In this document: positions 1 to 6,713 of the stretch, one piece after another
How the letters are laid out: each line of letters starts with the position of its first letter
Numbering within the stretch: position 1 is the stretch's first letter
NCBI GenBank assembly: GCA_964404455.1
Contig: CAYOJY010000042.1
Location: 1 to 8,124 of the forward strand
Length of the DNA stretch: 8,124 bases
From: CAKOSP01 sp964404455
GTDB taxonomy: Bacteria > Bacillota_I > Bacilli_A > RF39 > UBA660
Direction: 5' to 3'
Notes under the pieces: model-generated
What the model was told of the DNA's origin: nothing
The model's database searches: none
The model's input: only the letters and a program-made list of their open reading frames with translations
Program-made: the position numbers and the translations under genes

Positions 1-100
1 AATATCACACAACTGATGTTTATTCAACTAAAAACGCTTATATATTAAAAATATATTTATATTTATATTAATTTGTGCTATTTCAAATGATTTTCCTGAT

Positions 101-934
101 TTATATATCAAATTTGGATTTAAAGGAACATTTTTTACATAATTCTTCTATGGCTTTCCTATTTTGAAAACTTTTTTTTATATTTAAATATCTTTCACTA
201 TTTAATATCTCTTTTAAATTATTTTGATAAATATTTCCGAGTTTTATTATTCCACCACTATCTAAGCAACAAGGAACAACTGTTCCGTCGGCTAAAATTC
301 CTAATTGATTTTGTCCCCCTAAACAATAGCCTTCTTCTTTATAATAAGTATTTTTTATATTAGGCCATTCAAAAACATCAGCAATATTAATAAATAAATT
401 ATCAATAATTTTATTATTTTGACAATAAATTATATTATTAATATCATACGGAATATTTAAAAGAGATAATATTTTTTGAATTACTATTTTATTTTTTTCA
501 TTTATAATTCCATTTTGATTGTTCCAAAATCTTAAGGTAATCATCTTATTTTTAATTAATTCCGTGATTGTTTCTGCGATAGAATAAATATATTCATCAT
601 CATTTATATTACTATGAATTGAAATATTGATTTTTTTTATGCATTTACTTTTTATTATTTTAATTTTTTGTTTGAGCATACTTCCATTAGTTGTTAAATA
701 TATTTTCATATCCCTTTTTTCGCATATTTTAATTATTTTTTCAAATTCACTATGAATTAAAGGCTCCCCTTTTATATGCAAATAAACACTATGAGTATAG
801 GGTTTAATTTCATTTAAAATAAAAGAAAATTCGTTTAATGACATTTCTTTTTGAGGTAAATTGTCATTTGAACAAAATTTACAATTATAATTACACATAT
901 TAGTTATCTCGATATAAATAAATTTAAATTTCAT
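101..934 (-). CDS. Radical SAM/SPASM domain protein
   Basis: The 277-residue product begins with a radical SAM core. C14-x3-C18-x2-C21 is the canonical ligand set for the SAM-binding 4Fe-4S cluster, followed by GEP at 56-58 and TTNG at 81-84, both typical of the fold. The C-terminus has a SPASM-like Cys set (C204, C222, C223, C266, C269) around an ADG-x-VxPCC segment, the usual place for auxiliary Fe-S clusters. Family members modify peptides or proteins (thioether bonds, epimerisation, anaerobic sulfatase maturation), but the substrate is not evident here: no short precursor peptide, RRE domain or transporter is adjacent. The gene is divergent from the collagen-like gene. I see no Shine-Dalgarno before the ATG; instead an extended -10 box lies 12 bp upstream, so the mRNA may be leaderless. 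An in-frame stop lies five codons upstream with no alternative start between. The radical SAM/SPASM class is secure; the reaction is unknown. Confidence 0.88.
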   Translation of the reverse strand: MKFKFIYIEITNMCNYNCKFCSNDNLPQKEMSLNEFSFILNEIKPYTHSVYLHIKGEPLIHSEFEKIIKICEKRDMKIYLTTNGSMLKQKIKIIKSKCIKKINISIHSNINDDEYIYSIAETITELIKNKMITLRFWNNQNGIINEKNKIVIQKILSLLNIPYDINNIIYCQNNKIIDNLFINIADVFEWPNIKNTYYKEEGYCLGGQNQLGILADGTVVPCCLDSGGIIKLGNIYQNNLKEILNSERYLNIKKSFQNRKAIEELCKKCSFKSKFDI

Positions 935-945
935 AAATTTTAAAC

Positions 946-954
946 ATTATAACA
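946..954 (-). promoter_or_regulatory. Extended -10 box before the radical SAM gene
   Basis: On the minus strand this reads TGTTATAAT, a TGn motif plus a perfect -10 hexamer. No good -35 hexamer sits 16-18 bp further upstream, which extended -10 promoters tolerate. Transcription would start near 939, only about five bases before the ATG at 934. In DNA this A/T-rich a chance match is quite possible. Confidence 0.35.
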
Positions 955-1037
955 ATTATAATTTAGATATAAATTTTATAAAAATTATTTTATTATTTAC
1001 TAAATTATAAATTTTTAAATCTCCTACATTAAAATTA

Positions 1038-1074
1038 TATCACAAATAGTTAATTTATTAGTGCTTTTGTGATA
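1038..1074. promoter_or_regulatory. Inverted repeat between radical SAM and collagen-like genes
   Basis: TATCACAAA at 1038-1046 is the exact reverse complement of TTTGTGATA at 1066-1074, with a 19-base spacer. It lies in the divergent intergenic region about 50-90 bp upstream of the collagen-like start codon. It could be a two-half-site operator or an RNA/DNA hairpin. There is no T-tract suited to an intrinsic terminator. The regulator is unknown. Confidence 0.35.
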
Positions 1075-1077
1075 ATT

Positions 1078-1102
1078 ACTTTTTAAAAATGAACATAAAT
1101 TA
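1078..1102 (+). promoter_or_regulatory. Possible sporulation (sigma-K-like) promoter
   Basis: CATAAATTA at 1094-1102 fits CATANNNTA, the -10 consensus known for sigma-K mother-cell promoters. An AC dinucleotide at 1078-1079 could act as the -35, but the 14-bp gap is shorter than usual. The predicted start near 1109 would leave a leader of about 18 nt beginning at the ribosome binding site. Late mother-cell expression would suit an exosporium protein, but the match is short and the spacing poor. Confidence 0.25.
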
Positions 1103-1110
1103 TATTGGAA

Positions 1111-1117
1111 AAGGAGG
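1111..1117 (+). promoter_or_regulatory. Ribosome binding site fixing a TTG start
   Basis: AAGGAGG, a full Shine-Dalgarno match, ends nine bases before the TTG at 1127. The first in-frame ATG is nine codons further in and too far from this site, so TTG is the likely initiator. Confidence 0.8.
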
Positions 1118-1126
1118 AAAAAATAT

Positions 1127-2101
1127 TTGAACAATTTAAAAACAAATTCTTTAATGTATCGATGCCCTAAAAGTTGTTGTTGTTGTATTGGCCCAACCGG
1201 ACCGACCGGACCAACCGGACCATTTGGAGGACCGACGGGGCCAACTGGACCGACGGGGCCAACTGGACCGCAAGGCATTCAAGGACCAATGGGTATTCAA
1301 GGACCACAAGGTATTCAAGGACCACAAGGGGGAATCGGACCAACTGGACCGCAAGGCGTTCAAGGACCGCAGGGAACTCAAGGACCTCAAGGTCCAATTG
1401 GCCCTCAAGGTATTCAAGGACCGACGGGGTCAACGGGACCAACGGGACCAGCGGGGCCAACTGGACCAACTGGACTGACTGGAGCGACGGGGCCAACTGG
1501 ACCAACTGGACTGACTGGACTGACTGGAGCGACTGGGCCAACTGGGCCAACTGGACTAACGGGACCAACTGGACCAACTGGACCAGGCGCGATTATACCA
1601 TTTGCATCTGGTTTACCTGTTGAACCCACAAGTATAGCATTAGGGGTTGCAGGATTTCCGGCGATAGTTGGTTTTGGCTCAAGCACAACTTTACCTAATC
1701 TTTTAGGTATTGATATAGACTTAACTGGAGCAGACGGTTTATTGGCAAATTTTGCATTTTCAGTGCCTAGGAATGGTATTATTACCGATATATCAGCTTA
1801 CTTTAGTGTTGTACTAGGATTATCAATACTTGATTCAAGTATAACTGTAAATGCTCAGCTTTATCAATCTACGACACCAAATAACATCTTTACGCCCCTT
1901 GCAGGAACTGATATTACTTTAAGTCCTACTCTTAGTGGAACAATAAATATTGGAGATATAGTTACTGGAAGCTTAGATAATTTAAACATTCCGGTAAATG
2001 CTGGAACTAGACTTTTAATGGTATTTACAATTAATTCTGAAGGAGAATCACTATTAAATACTTTAACTGGTTATGCCAGTGCTGGAATCAATATTTCTTA
2101 A
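1127..2101 (+). CDS. Collagen-like exosporium glycoprotein, BclB-related
   Basis: The product is 324 residues starting at TTG. Residues 1-20 form a short Cys-rich head (C13 and C17-C20). Residues 22-154 are about 44 G-X-Y triplets, mostly GPT and GPQ/GIQ, broken only by an extra Gly at 34. Residues 155-324 form a beta-rich C-terminal domain that I recognise as the BclB type: IPFASGLP opening, FGSS, DLTGA, FAFSVPR-G, AQLYQSTTPNN-F, TAGT-like NAGTRLL and a closing GYASAG. In Bacillus and Clostridium such proteins form trimeric hair-like filaments on the exosporium, with Thr residues of the stalk glycosylated. The head lacks the Bacillus BclA exosporium-targeting motif; the Cys cluster may cross-link it to the spore coat. 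The convergent glycosyltransferase across a shared terminator is a plausible partner. Family assignment is firm; spore-surface location is inferred from the family. Confidence 0.88.
   Translation: MNNLKTNSLMYRCPKSCCCCIGPTGPTGPTGPFGGPTGPTGPTGPTGPQGIQGPMGIQGPQGIQGPQGGIGPTGPQGVQGPQGTQGPQGPIGPQGIQGPTGSTGPTGPAGPTGPTGLTGATGPTGPTGLTGLTGATGPTGPTGLTGPTGPTGPGAIIPFASGLPVEPTSIALGVAGFPAIVGFGSSTTLPNLLGIDIDLTGADGLLANFAFSVPRNGIITDISAYFSVVLGLSILDSSITVNAQLYQSTTPNNIFTPLAGTDITLSPTLSGTINIGDIVTGSLDNLNIPVNAGTRLLMVFTINSEGESLLNTLTGYASAGINIS
1190..1588 (+). repeat. Tandem repeat tract encoding collagen G-X-Y triplets
   Basis: Imperfect 9-base units built on GGACCAACT, mixed with 18-base units encoding Gly-Ile-Gln-Gly-Pro-Gln, encode residues 22-154. 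The tract is much richer in G+C than its surroundings because it encodes Gly and Pro. Such tracts change length by slippage, so triplet number probably varies between strains. The long open frames on the other strand and other frames here are by-products of the repeat. Confidence 0.9.
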
Positions 2102-2111
2102 CAAAATTTAA

Positions 2112-2149
2112 AAAAACATAAGTTTCCTTAATTGGTTACTTATGTTTTT
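2112..2149. terminator. Bidirectional terminator between convergent genes
   Basis: AAAAACATAAGT at 2112-2123 pairs perfectly with ACTTATGTTTTT at 2138-2149, giving a 12-bp stem with a 14-base loop and A/T runs at both outer ends. It can stop the collagen-like transcript on the plus strand and the glycosyltransferase transcript on the minus strand. It overlaps the glycosyltransferase stop codon at 2140-2142. Confidence 0.8.
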
Positions 2150-3234
2150 ATTTGAGCTTTTTCAGAAATAATTTCTTTATTCTTTTTTAATCGTTCAATT
2201 TTAGGATTTAAAATTATTGCTTTTGTTATATAACCATATGCCTCTTCATAAAAACCTAAATTATATGAACATATTGATAAAATGTCATATATGGTGCTAT
2301 CCCAGCAAAAATCTTCATTAATATATACTTTGTTTCGTTCTTCGATTTTTAAAGCTTTTTTTAACATCTGGTTTGCTAATGAATAATTTTCTTTTTCATA
2401 TTCAAAAAGAGCTAATTCAACAAAACCTTCTCGAACTGTTGGACATTCTATTATTGCTTTTTCAAACCACATACGAGATTCTTCCATATAGTTTAATTCT
2501 TTATAACATCTTCCAAGAAAACGCATTGATGCAGCACGTTCTTCTTTCCAAGTCGCTCTTTCAAGTGATAAATGTTTATGTAATGTTTCAATAGCTTTTA
2601 AATGATTTTTAGTAAACATATATTCTCGACCCAGATAATGCATATTTCGATCATCCAAAGGATCTTCTTCAACCGCCAATTCTAATAAAGGCAAATATTG
2701 AGAACGGGGTTTACTATTATCTGGATAATGCTTAACGGTAATTTCATCTGTTTGTTTTTTTATTTCTTCCTTTTTACCAATATATTGTAATACTTCATGA
2801 ACTGGATGTTTCCATTTATAATTATGCCGATCATGGCATTTTTCAATATAAAAATTTACTGCGGGGTTACCCTGTTCATCAAAACTCCATATATAATTAT
2901 ATGAAATTCTATTGGTACCTTTTTCCCAAATTTTTTCTAATTTTTTGCGCCAGCCAATTTCAATTATTTCATCTAAATCAATTGCTAAACAAACATCAAC
3001 ATTTTTGGGTACTAAATCCAAAGATTTATTGCGAGCAACGTCAAATCGCCATGGCTTTATTTCTTCAACAGTAACCATTGCGCCCATTTTTTTTAATAAT
3101 TCGACTGTTTTATCTGCTGAACCTGTATCAAGCACAACAACGTAATCAGCTTCTTTTACACATTCCATCCATCTTTCAACAAATTGTTCTTCATTTTTGC
3201 AAATTGCATATACACATATTTTCAATTTTTTCAT
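2140..3234 (-). CDS. GT2 glycosyltransferase with C-terminal TPRs
   Basis: Starting at the ATG at 3234 the product is 364 residues. The N-terminal GT-A domain shows the family 2 signatures: the CVYAICKNEE opening (7-16), VVLDTGSADKT (33-43) with the nucleotide-binding Asp, PWRFDVARN (61-69), the metal-binding D86-x-D88 and WKHPVHE (141-147). Residues about 195-345 are helical repeats of TPR type, likely for protein-substrate binding. There is no signal peptide or membrane segment, so it should be cytoplasmic and use a nucleotide-sugar donor. The gene lies tail to tail with the collagen-like gene. In C. difficile a glycosyltransferase gene (sgtA) adjoins bclA3 and its product glycosylates that protein, so glycosylation of the Thr-rich stalk is a reasonable inference here. 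It may also be cotranscribed with the two upstream nucleotide-handling genes (54-bp gap, no clear terminator). An upstream in-frame ATG at 3264 is rejected because the strong ribosome binding site serves 3234. Confidence 0.87.
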   Translation of the reverse strand: MKKLKICVYAICKNEEQFVERWMECVKEADYVVVLDTGSADKTVELLKKMGAMVTVEEIKPWRFDVARNKSLDLVPKNVDVCLAIDLDEIIEIGWRKKLEKIWEKGTNRISYNYIWSFDEQGNPAVNFYIEKCHDRHNYKWKHPVHEVLQYIGKKEEIKKQTDEITVKHYPDNSKPRSQYLPLLELAVEEDPLDDRNMHYLGREYMFTKNHLKAIETLHKHLSLERATWKEERAASMRFLGRCYKELNYMEESRMWFEKAIIECPTVREGFVELALFEYEKENYSLANQMLKKALKIEERNKVYINEDFCWDSTIYDILSICSYNLGFYEEAYGYITKAIILNPKIERLKKNKEIISEKAQIKT

Positions 3235-3240
3235 GCATTT

Positions 3241-3249
3241 CCCCCTTTT
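3241..3249 (-). promoter_or_regulatory. Ribosome binding site of the glycosyltransferase
   Basis: The minus strand reads AAAAGGGGG, ending six bases before the ATG at 3234. It selects this start over the in-frame ATG at 3264. Just upstream, 3251-3259 reads CATAACCTA on the minus strand, which fits the sigma-K -10 pattern CATANNNTA. It is so close to the ribosome binding site that it may be a coincidence. Confidence 0.6.
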
Positions 3250-3288
3250 ATAGGTTATGCACAAATATAATTTTGTTAACTTTGGTAA

Positions 3289-3615
3289 TTAGTCTATTGT
3301 TTTTTCAAGAAATAATTTTCTGGAAAAACCGCCTCTTTTTTCTTTCTTATCATTTGCAATCTTTATAATTTCGTCTAATGAAAATCCCTGAAATTCAGCC
3401 ATTGCTCTTAATACTTCTAACTTATCTGCTAATTCTTCTTTTATTTCTTCAGAATTTTTAGCTAATTTCACTTCTTCTAATTCTTCAATATCTTTTTCTA
3501 AAAGCGCTTGCCAATATTTTTTATCAGATAACTCATAATATATCGGGATTCCATTATTATTTAAAATAATTTGAATTATTCCGTCTCTTACTAATTTGTT
3601 ATGTATTTTTTCCAT
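3289..3615 (-). CDS. All-alpha NTP pyrophosphohydrolase (PRA-PH/MazG-like, house-cleaning)
   Basis: The 108-residue product matches the small all-alpha NTP-PPase family of the COG4997 type. Signatures are the NKLVRD start (6-11), the acidic EELEE segment (44-48), EELAD (60-64) followed by LEVLRAMA, and the C-terminal KEKRGGF (91-97). E44/E45/E48 and E61/D64 form the ExxE...ExxD set that coordinates Mg2+ in this superfamily. Members cleave nucleoside triphosphates to the monophosphate and pyrophosphate, often removing non-canonical nucleotides; the substrate here is unknown. AGGAG at 3624-3628 sits eight bases before the ATG. It lies 36 bp downstream of the CYTH-MazG-CYTH gene on the same strand, so the two are probably cotranscribed. 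This is a cytoplasmic protein of normal length for the family. Confidence 0.85.
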   Translation of the reverse strand: MEKIHNKLVRDGIIQIILNNNGIPIYYELSDKKYWQALLEKDIEELEEVKLAKNSEEIKEELADKLEVLRAMAEFQGFSLDEIIKIANDKKEKRGGFSRKLFLEKTID

Positions 3616-3651
3616 TTAAAACACTCCTTTATATCTATTTAAATTAATAAA

Positions 3652-5331
3652 TTATTTTAAATAAGTAGTTTCTTTATGTAATTTTCTTATAAAATTTTTC
3701 GCTTGTTTTTGGGGCCAACCATTAATTGCTATATTTTTATTTTTATAAGCGAAATCTTCGGTCACATCACATAATCCATTTATGTAAGGAAGATTATTCA
3801 AACTTATCATTTCTACAATTGATTCAAATGCTGTTTCTAATGTACATTTACCTTCAAAATCTCCATGATAAATATCTAATTCTATTAAAACGGTTCCTTC
3901 CTTTTTACTTGAATAGTATGTTTCGGTTAAAGGATTAAAATATAAATAATACCTGGTTTTAGATATTTCATTTCCTACATAACCTTCTTTTAAGTATGCT
4001 TTATATTCTTCTTCTGTAATCTTTATATCAACTGGTTCATCTCTTAACAAACCGCCTTCACTCTTTTCGGTATACATATATTTTTCACCAATTTTTCTTA
4101 CTCGACGTTCAGGCTTTATCGACAAATAATATTGTTGAATTTCTTCATATTTAAATTGGGATAAATTTAATTCTACTTCAAATCCCTCTACTGTATATTT
4201 GCGTTCAATTTCTTGTTTAGGCACTAAAAAGTGACTTGCACGATTATATTTAATAGAATTCTTTAATTCTTTAACTAAAGCAGCTTTGCTCATACTGACA
4301 TTATTTATTTTAGCTAACTCAAATACAATAAGAATTAAATCATTAATAAACCATGCATAATTCTTTTTATCTGAATCGGAATATATTTTATTTTCTAATT
4401 CTTTTTCAGCAATTTTTCCATTTAAAATTTGAAACTTTTTTAATAAAAATTTTTGATATTCTTGTTTATTATTATAGCTTTGATTTAATTTTTCTACATA
4501 TTCTTCTACTTGATCAAAATAATTATATGAAGCAAGGTAATTAATATTATTTTCAATTAATTTAGCTAGAAGGTAATATATGACATCAAATAATTCTTCT
4601 GCAATAGTTCCTTTTATTTTAGCTTCAATATTCCATTGTAAATCTTTTAAAATTGTTTCGGCTAATTCTCCAGTTTCTTCAAGAAATTTTAAATCTTGAT
4701 TAAACTTATTTCCAAAATTTCTATCTGTTTTTTTAATTCCTCTAATTAGATTGTTAAATGTTACTTCATATTGCTTTTTATATAAAACTTCACTTAAATC
4801 AACTGTTTCTGATAGCTCCGCATTTTTGTATATGGGGTTTTCTGTAACATCTTCTAAAACTCCAAAATTGATTGGTAAATAGACTGCTTTAGCATCTTCA
4901 ATATCAATTACAGGAACTTCAGCTGTTATTAATCCATCTAATCTTTCTTCATAAATATCTAATTTTATTAAAATACCATTATTGATTTTTTGATCTGTTA
5001 TATTAATTCCATCATAATATAACAAATATCTTTTCTTTTTTACTACTTCTCCTGTTTTTTGAGAAAGTATTTTATAATATTGTTCTGCTGTTATTTCAAT
5101 AACAGGCATTACATGTCGCTCTAACCCACCTTTAGTTTTAGTTTGATAACTATATATAGTTTTACCATTTACAACGGTTTTTCTAAATTTTCTTTCTTCA
5201 TTTAGTATTGGATTATTAATAAAAAATTGTTCAATGACTTCACTTGAATATTGGGAAATATCTTGAATAAGATTGTGTACTTTAAATTTTAATTCTCTTT
5301 GTATAAACATTTTATCCGTTTCTTCTTTCAT
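3652..5331 (-). CDS. CYTH-MazG-like-CYTH fusion protein
   Basis: The 559-residue protein appears to contain three modules. Residues 9-180 and 372-540 both look like CYTH triphosphate-tunnel domains. The second has the canonical E374-I-E376-R-K378 start, basic strands (R409, R410, R412, K413), a VLIELDIY-x-G strand and a D522-VTED...YKN end. The first has the same order (ERKFRK 46-51, IKLDIYEERLDG, DVTENPIYKN) but starts Q11-R-E13-L-K15, replacing the first Glu. Between them, residues 190-365 resemble MazG: E219-TG-E222 and E246-LF-D249 supply the ExxE...ExxD metal site, and a later helix (330-350) resembles a second, degenerate copy. CYTH enzymes bind or cleave triphosphate groups (inorganic triphosphate, ThTP, ATP in class IV cyclases); MazG cleaves NTPs to NMP plus PPi. 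A joint role in triphosphate metabolism is inferred, and the substrate is unknown. AAGGAA ends nine bases before the ATG; M8 is a possible alternative start. No signal peptide or membrane segment is seen. Confidence 0.72.
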   Translation of the reverse strand: MKEETDKMFIQRELKFKVHNLIQDISQYSSEVIEQFFINNPILNEERKFRKTVVNGKTIYSYQTKTKGGLERHVMPVIEITAEQYYKILSQKTGEVVKKKRYLLYYDGINITDQKINNGILIKLDIYEERLDGLITAEVPVIDIEDAKAVYLPINFGVLEDVTENPIYKNAELSETVDLSEVLYKKQYEVTFNNLIRGIKKTDRNFGNKFNQDLKFLEETGELAETILKDLQWNIEAKIKGTIAEELFDVIYYLLAKLIENNINYLASYNYFDQVEEYVEKLNQSYNNKQEYQKFLLKKFQILNGKIAEKELENKIYSDSDKKNYAWFINDLILIVFELAKINNVSMSKAALVKELKNSIKYNRASHFLVPKQEIERKYTVEGFEVELNLSQFKYEEIQQYYLSIKPERRVRKIGEKYMYTEKSEGGLLRDEPVDIKITEEEYKAYLKEGYVGNEISKTRYYLYFNPLTETYYSSKKEGTVLIELDIYHGDFEGKCTLETAFESIVEMISLNNLPYINGLCDVTEDFAYKNKNIAINGWPQKQAKNFIRKLHKETTYLK

Positions 5332-5432
5332 AAATCTTTTTCCTTATTATAATATAAAGAAACTTAATTAAGCAAGGTATTAACTAAAATTCCACTATAT
5401 TTGGTACTTACTTTATTAAAAATAATTATAAT

Positions 5433-5476
5433 AAAAAAATACTTAAATCTAAATTAATTTTAAGTACTTTTTTTTT
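5433..5476 (-). terminator. Intrinsic terminator of the YhgE-like gene
   Basis: On the minus strand, AAAAGTACTTAAA and the downstream TTTAAGTATTTTT form a 13-bp stem with one G-U pair and a loop of about ten bases, ending in a T run at 5433-5439. It lies about 60 bases past the stop codon at 5538 and separates this transcript from the CYTH-MazG operon. It could also work weakly on the plus strand, where the G-U pair becomes an A-C mismatch. Confidence 0.7.
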
Positions 5477-5537
5477 AATTGAAATCTCAACCGCACCACT
5501 TTGTAATAATTATATTTTATATGAAAAATCTATCTTG

Positions 5538-6698
5538 TCAATTTTTTCTATTACTTTTTTTGAAAAATGATAATCCGAATAAAATTAATCCTAAAAAGCC
5601 CATCCACATTAAAGCAATAGTATTATGATTAAATATTCCTTTACCTAAATAATAAATATCTTGAAATCCGCCGGTTAAGAAACGCGTAGGAACCCATGGA
5701 TAGACCCAATTTTGCCAAACGGTTGGTAATAATTCATATGGTATATTAGCGCTTAGCATTCCTAAAAACATGATTAACACAAAAATAATTATACCTTTTA
5801 TGCCGGTTATGCTAAGGGTGCCTAGTATTAGCAGTATTAAACTTAAACTTGCAATACTAATAAAACTCATCGTACTCAAAAATGGGATAGCTAAACCGAA
5901 TTCTATTTTTGCAATAAAGGAAACAATAAGTCCTATAAAAATTGATAATAAAATCCCGTAAGAAATTTTAAGTGTTTTTTTAATCAATAAAGATTTTTTA
6001 TTGTCTGCCTTAGTCTTAGATATAAGCAAATACATTAAAAGCCCTGAAAATAAAGTTACAATCCAAGTTATTAAAAAAGTAGCTACATGAGCATTTCCAT
6101 TAGCCATATTATCGCCGATTTTATTTATGTAGTTAACATCAACAATAATAGGATTTAAATAAGTACTGGCTTGCCCATCAGAAATCGCCTTTTTTGTATT
6201 TTGAATGTTTTTAAGTATGATTGGTTGCATATTGCTGTTTAAAGACACAATCATTTTATTTACCATTGTCTCTACTAAAGTTGCAACCGTAGTATTTCTT
6301 CCCTGATTTATTTCTAAAGTAAGCGTAGATGATTGCGGATTATCGGTCTGTAAAGTACTTTGCATTTTGGAAAAATTTGCCGGAATTATTAAAGCAGCAT
6401 AGAAATCACCATTATCAAATCCCTCATTAATTTCCTCTTGATTATTAATAATTATCCACTTTATAGGATTATTACTGGCTGTTTTATTAGTTGCTGTTAC
6501 TTTATCTATAATTTGTTTGCCAGCATTTATTTCCATTTCAGTCATTTTTATGCCATCATCTAAATTGATAATAGCAATTGGAATATTTTTAGGACTTGAA
6601 TAAATCATTGGAATAACTACAATAGAAAAAACAAAAGCTATTAAAACTGCAACAATTGGAATCAAAACCATTAATTTTTTTTCTGATATCTCTTTCAT
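5538..6698 (-). CDS. YhgE/ABC-2-type membrane protein
   Basis: The 386-residue protein has the topology of the YhgE/Pip-like and ABC-2 permease group. One N-terminal membrane segment (about 10-32) is followed by an extracytoplasmic domain of about 170 residues, then five hydrophobic segments (about 204-226, 245-263, 272-296, 299-318 and 360-379). The outer domain starts with the family pattern IPIAIINLDDG (39-49) and contains NEGF-x-NGDFYAALIIPANFS (91-110). A PWVPTRFLTGG stretch (334-344) precedes the last segment. Relatives export drugs or lipids or act in secretion and phage infection; the cargo here cannot be read. No ATPase gene is beside it, so it either works alone or uses one encoded elsewhere. 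AGGAGA at 6708-6713 lies nine bases before the ATG. It has its own terminator and appears monocistronic. Confidence 0.8.
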   Translation of the reverse strand: MKEISEKKLMVLIPIVAVLIAFVFSIVVIPMIYSSPKNIPIAIINLDDGIKMTEMEINAGKQIIDKVTATNKTASNNPIKWIIINNQEEINEGFDNGDFYAALIIPANFSKMQSTLQTDNPQSSTLTLEINQGRNTTVATLVETMVNKMIVSLNSNMQPIILKNIQNTKKAISDGQASTYLNPIIVDVNYINKIGDNMANGNAHVATFLITWIVTLFSGLLMYLLISKTKADNKKSLLIKKTLKISYGILLSIFIGLIVSFIAKIEFGLAIPFLSTMSFISIASLSLILLILGTLSITGIKGIIIFVLIMFLGMLSANIPYELLPTVWQNWVYPWVPTRFLTGGFQDIYYLGKGIFNHNTIALMWMGFLGLILFGLSFFKKSNRKN

Positions 6699-6713
6699 AA
6701 AATTTTATCTCCT

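Noticed and set aside
40..56. All-A/T hairpin ATATATT-AAA-AATATAT downstream of the radical SAM gene
   Set aside because: It has no GC pairs and no adjoining T-tract on the minus strand, so it is not a credible terminator; the first 100 bases show nothing else I can support.
1024..1686. Long open frames on the minus strand and in the other plus frames across the collagen repeat
   Set aside because: They mirror the tandem repeat (for example GPV/GPA or SWS-type repeats), lack ribosome binding sites, and overlap the well-supported collagen-like gene.
3235..3264. Upstream start for the glycosyltransferase at 3264
   Set aside because: The extra ten residues include the ribosome binding site of the ATG at 3234, and the GT2 domain normally begins right at that Met.
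2373..4544. Several plus-strand open frames of 60-100 codons opposite the glycosyltransferase, NTP-PPase and CYTH-MazG genes
   Set aside because: They are antisense shadows of conserved genes, rich in Phe/Leu/Ile from A/T-rich reverse complements, without ribosome binding sites.
5433..5541. A TTGACA on the minus strand at 5536-5541 with TATAAT at 5509-5514, upstream of the terminator, suggesting a second small RNA
   Set aside because: The spacing is 21 bp, too long for a normal promoter, and the resulting RNA of about 60 nt would be mostly the terminator of the YhgE-like gene.
5770..5961. Plus-strand open frame opposite the YhgE-like gene
   Set aside because: It lies wholly within the membrane protein gene and shows no motif or ribosome binding site.
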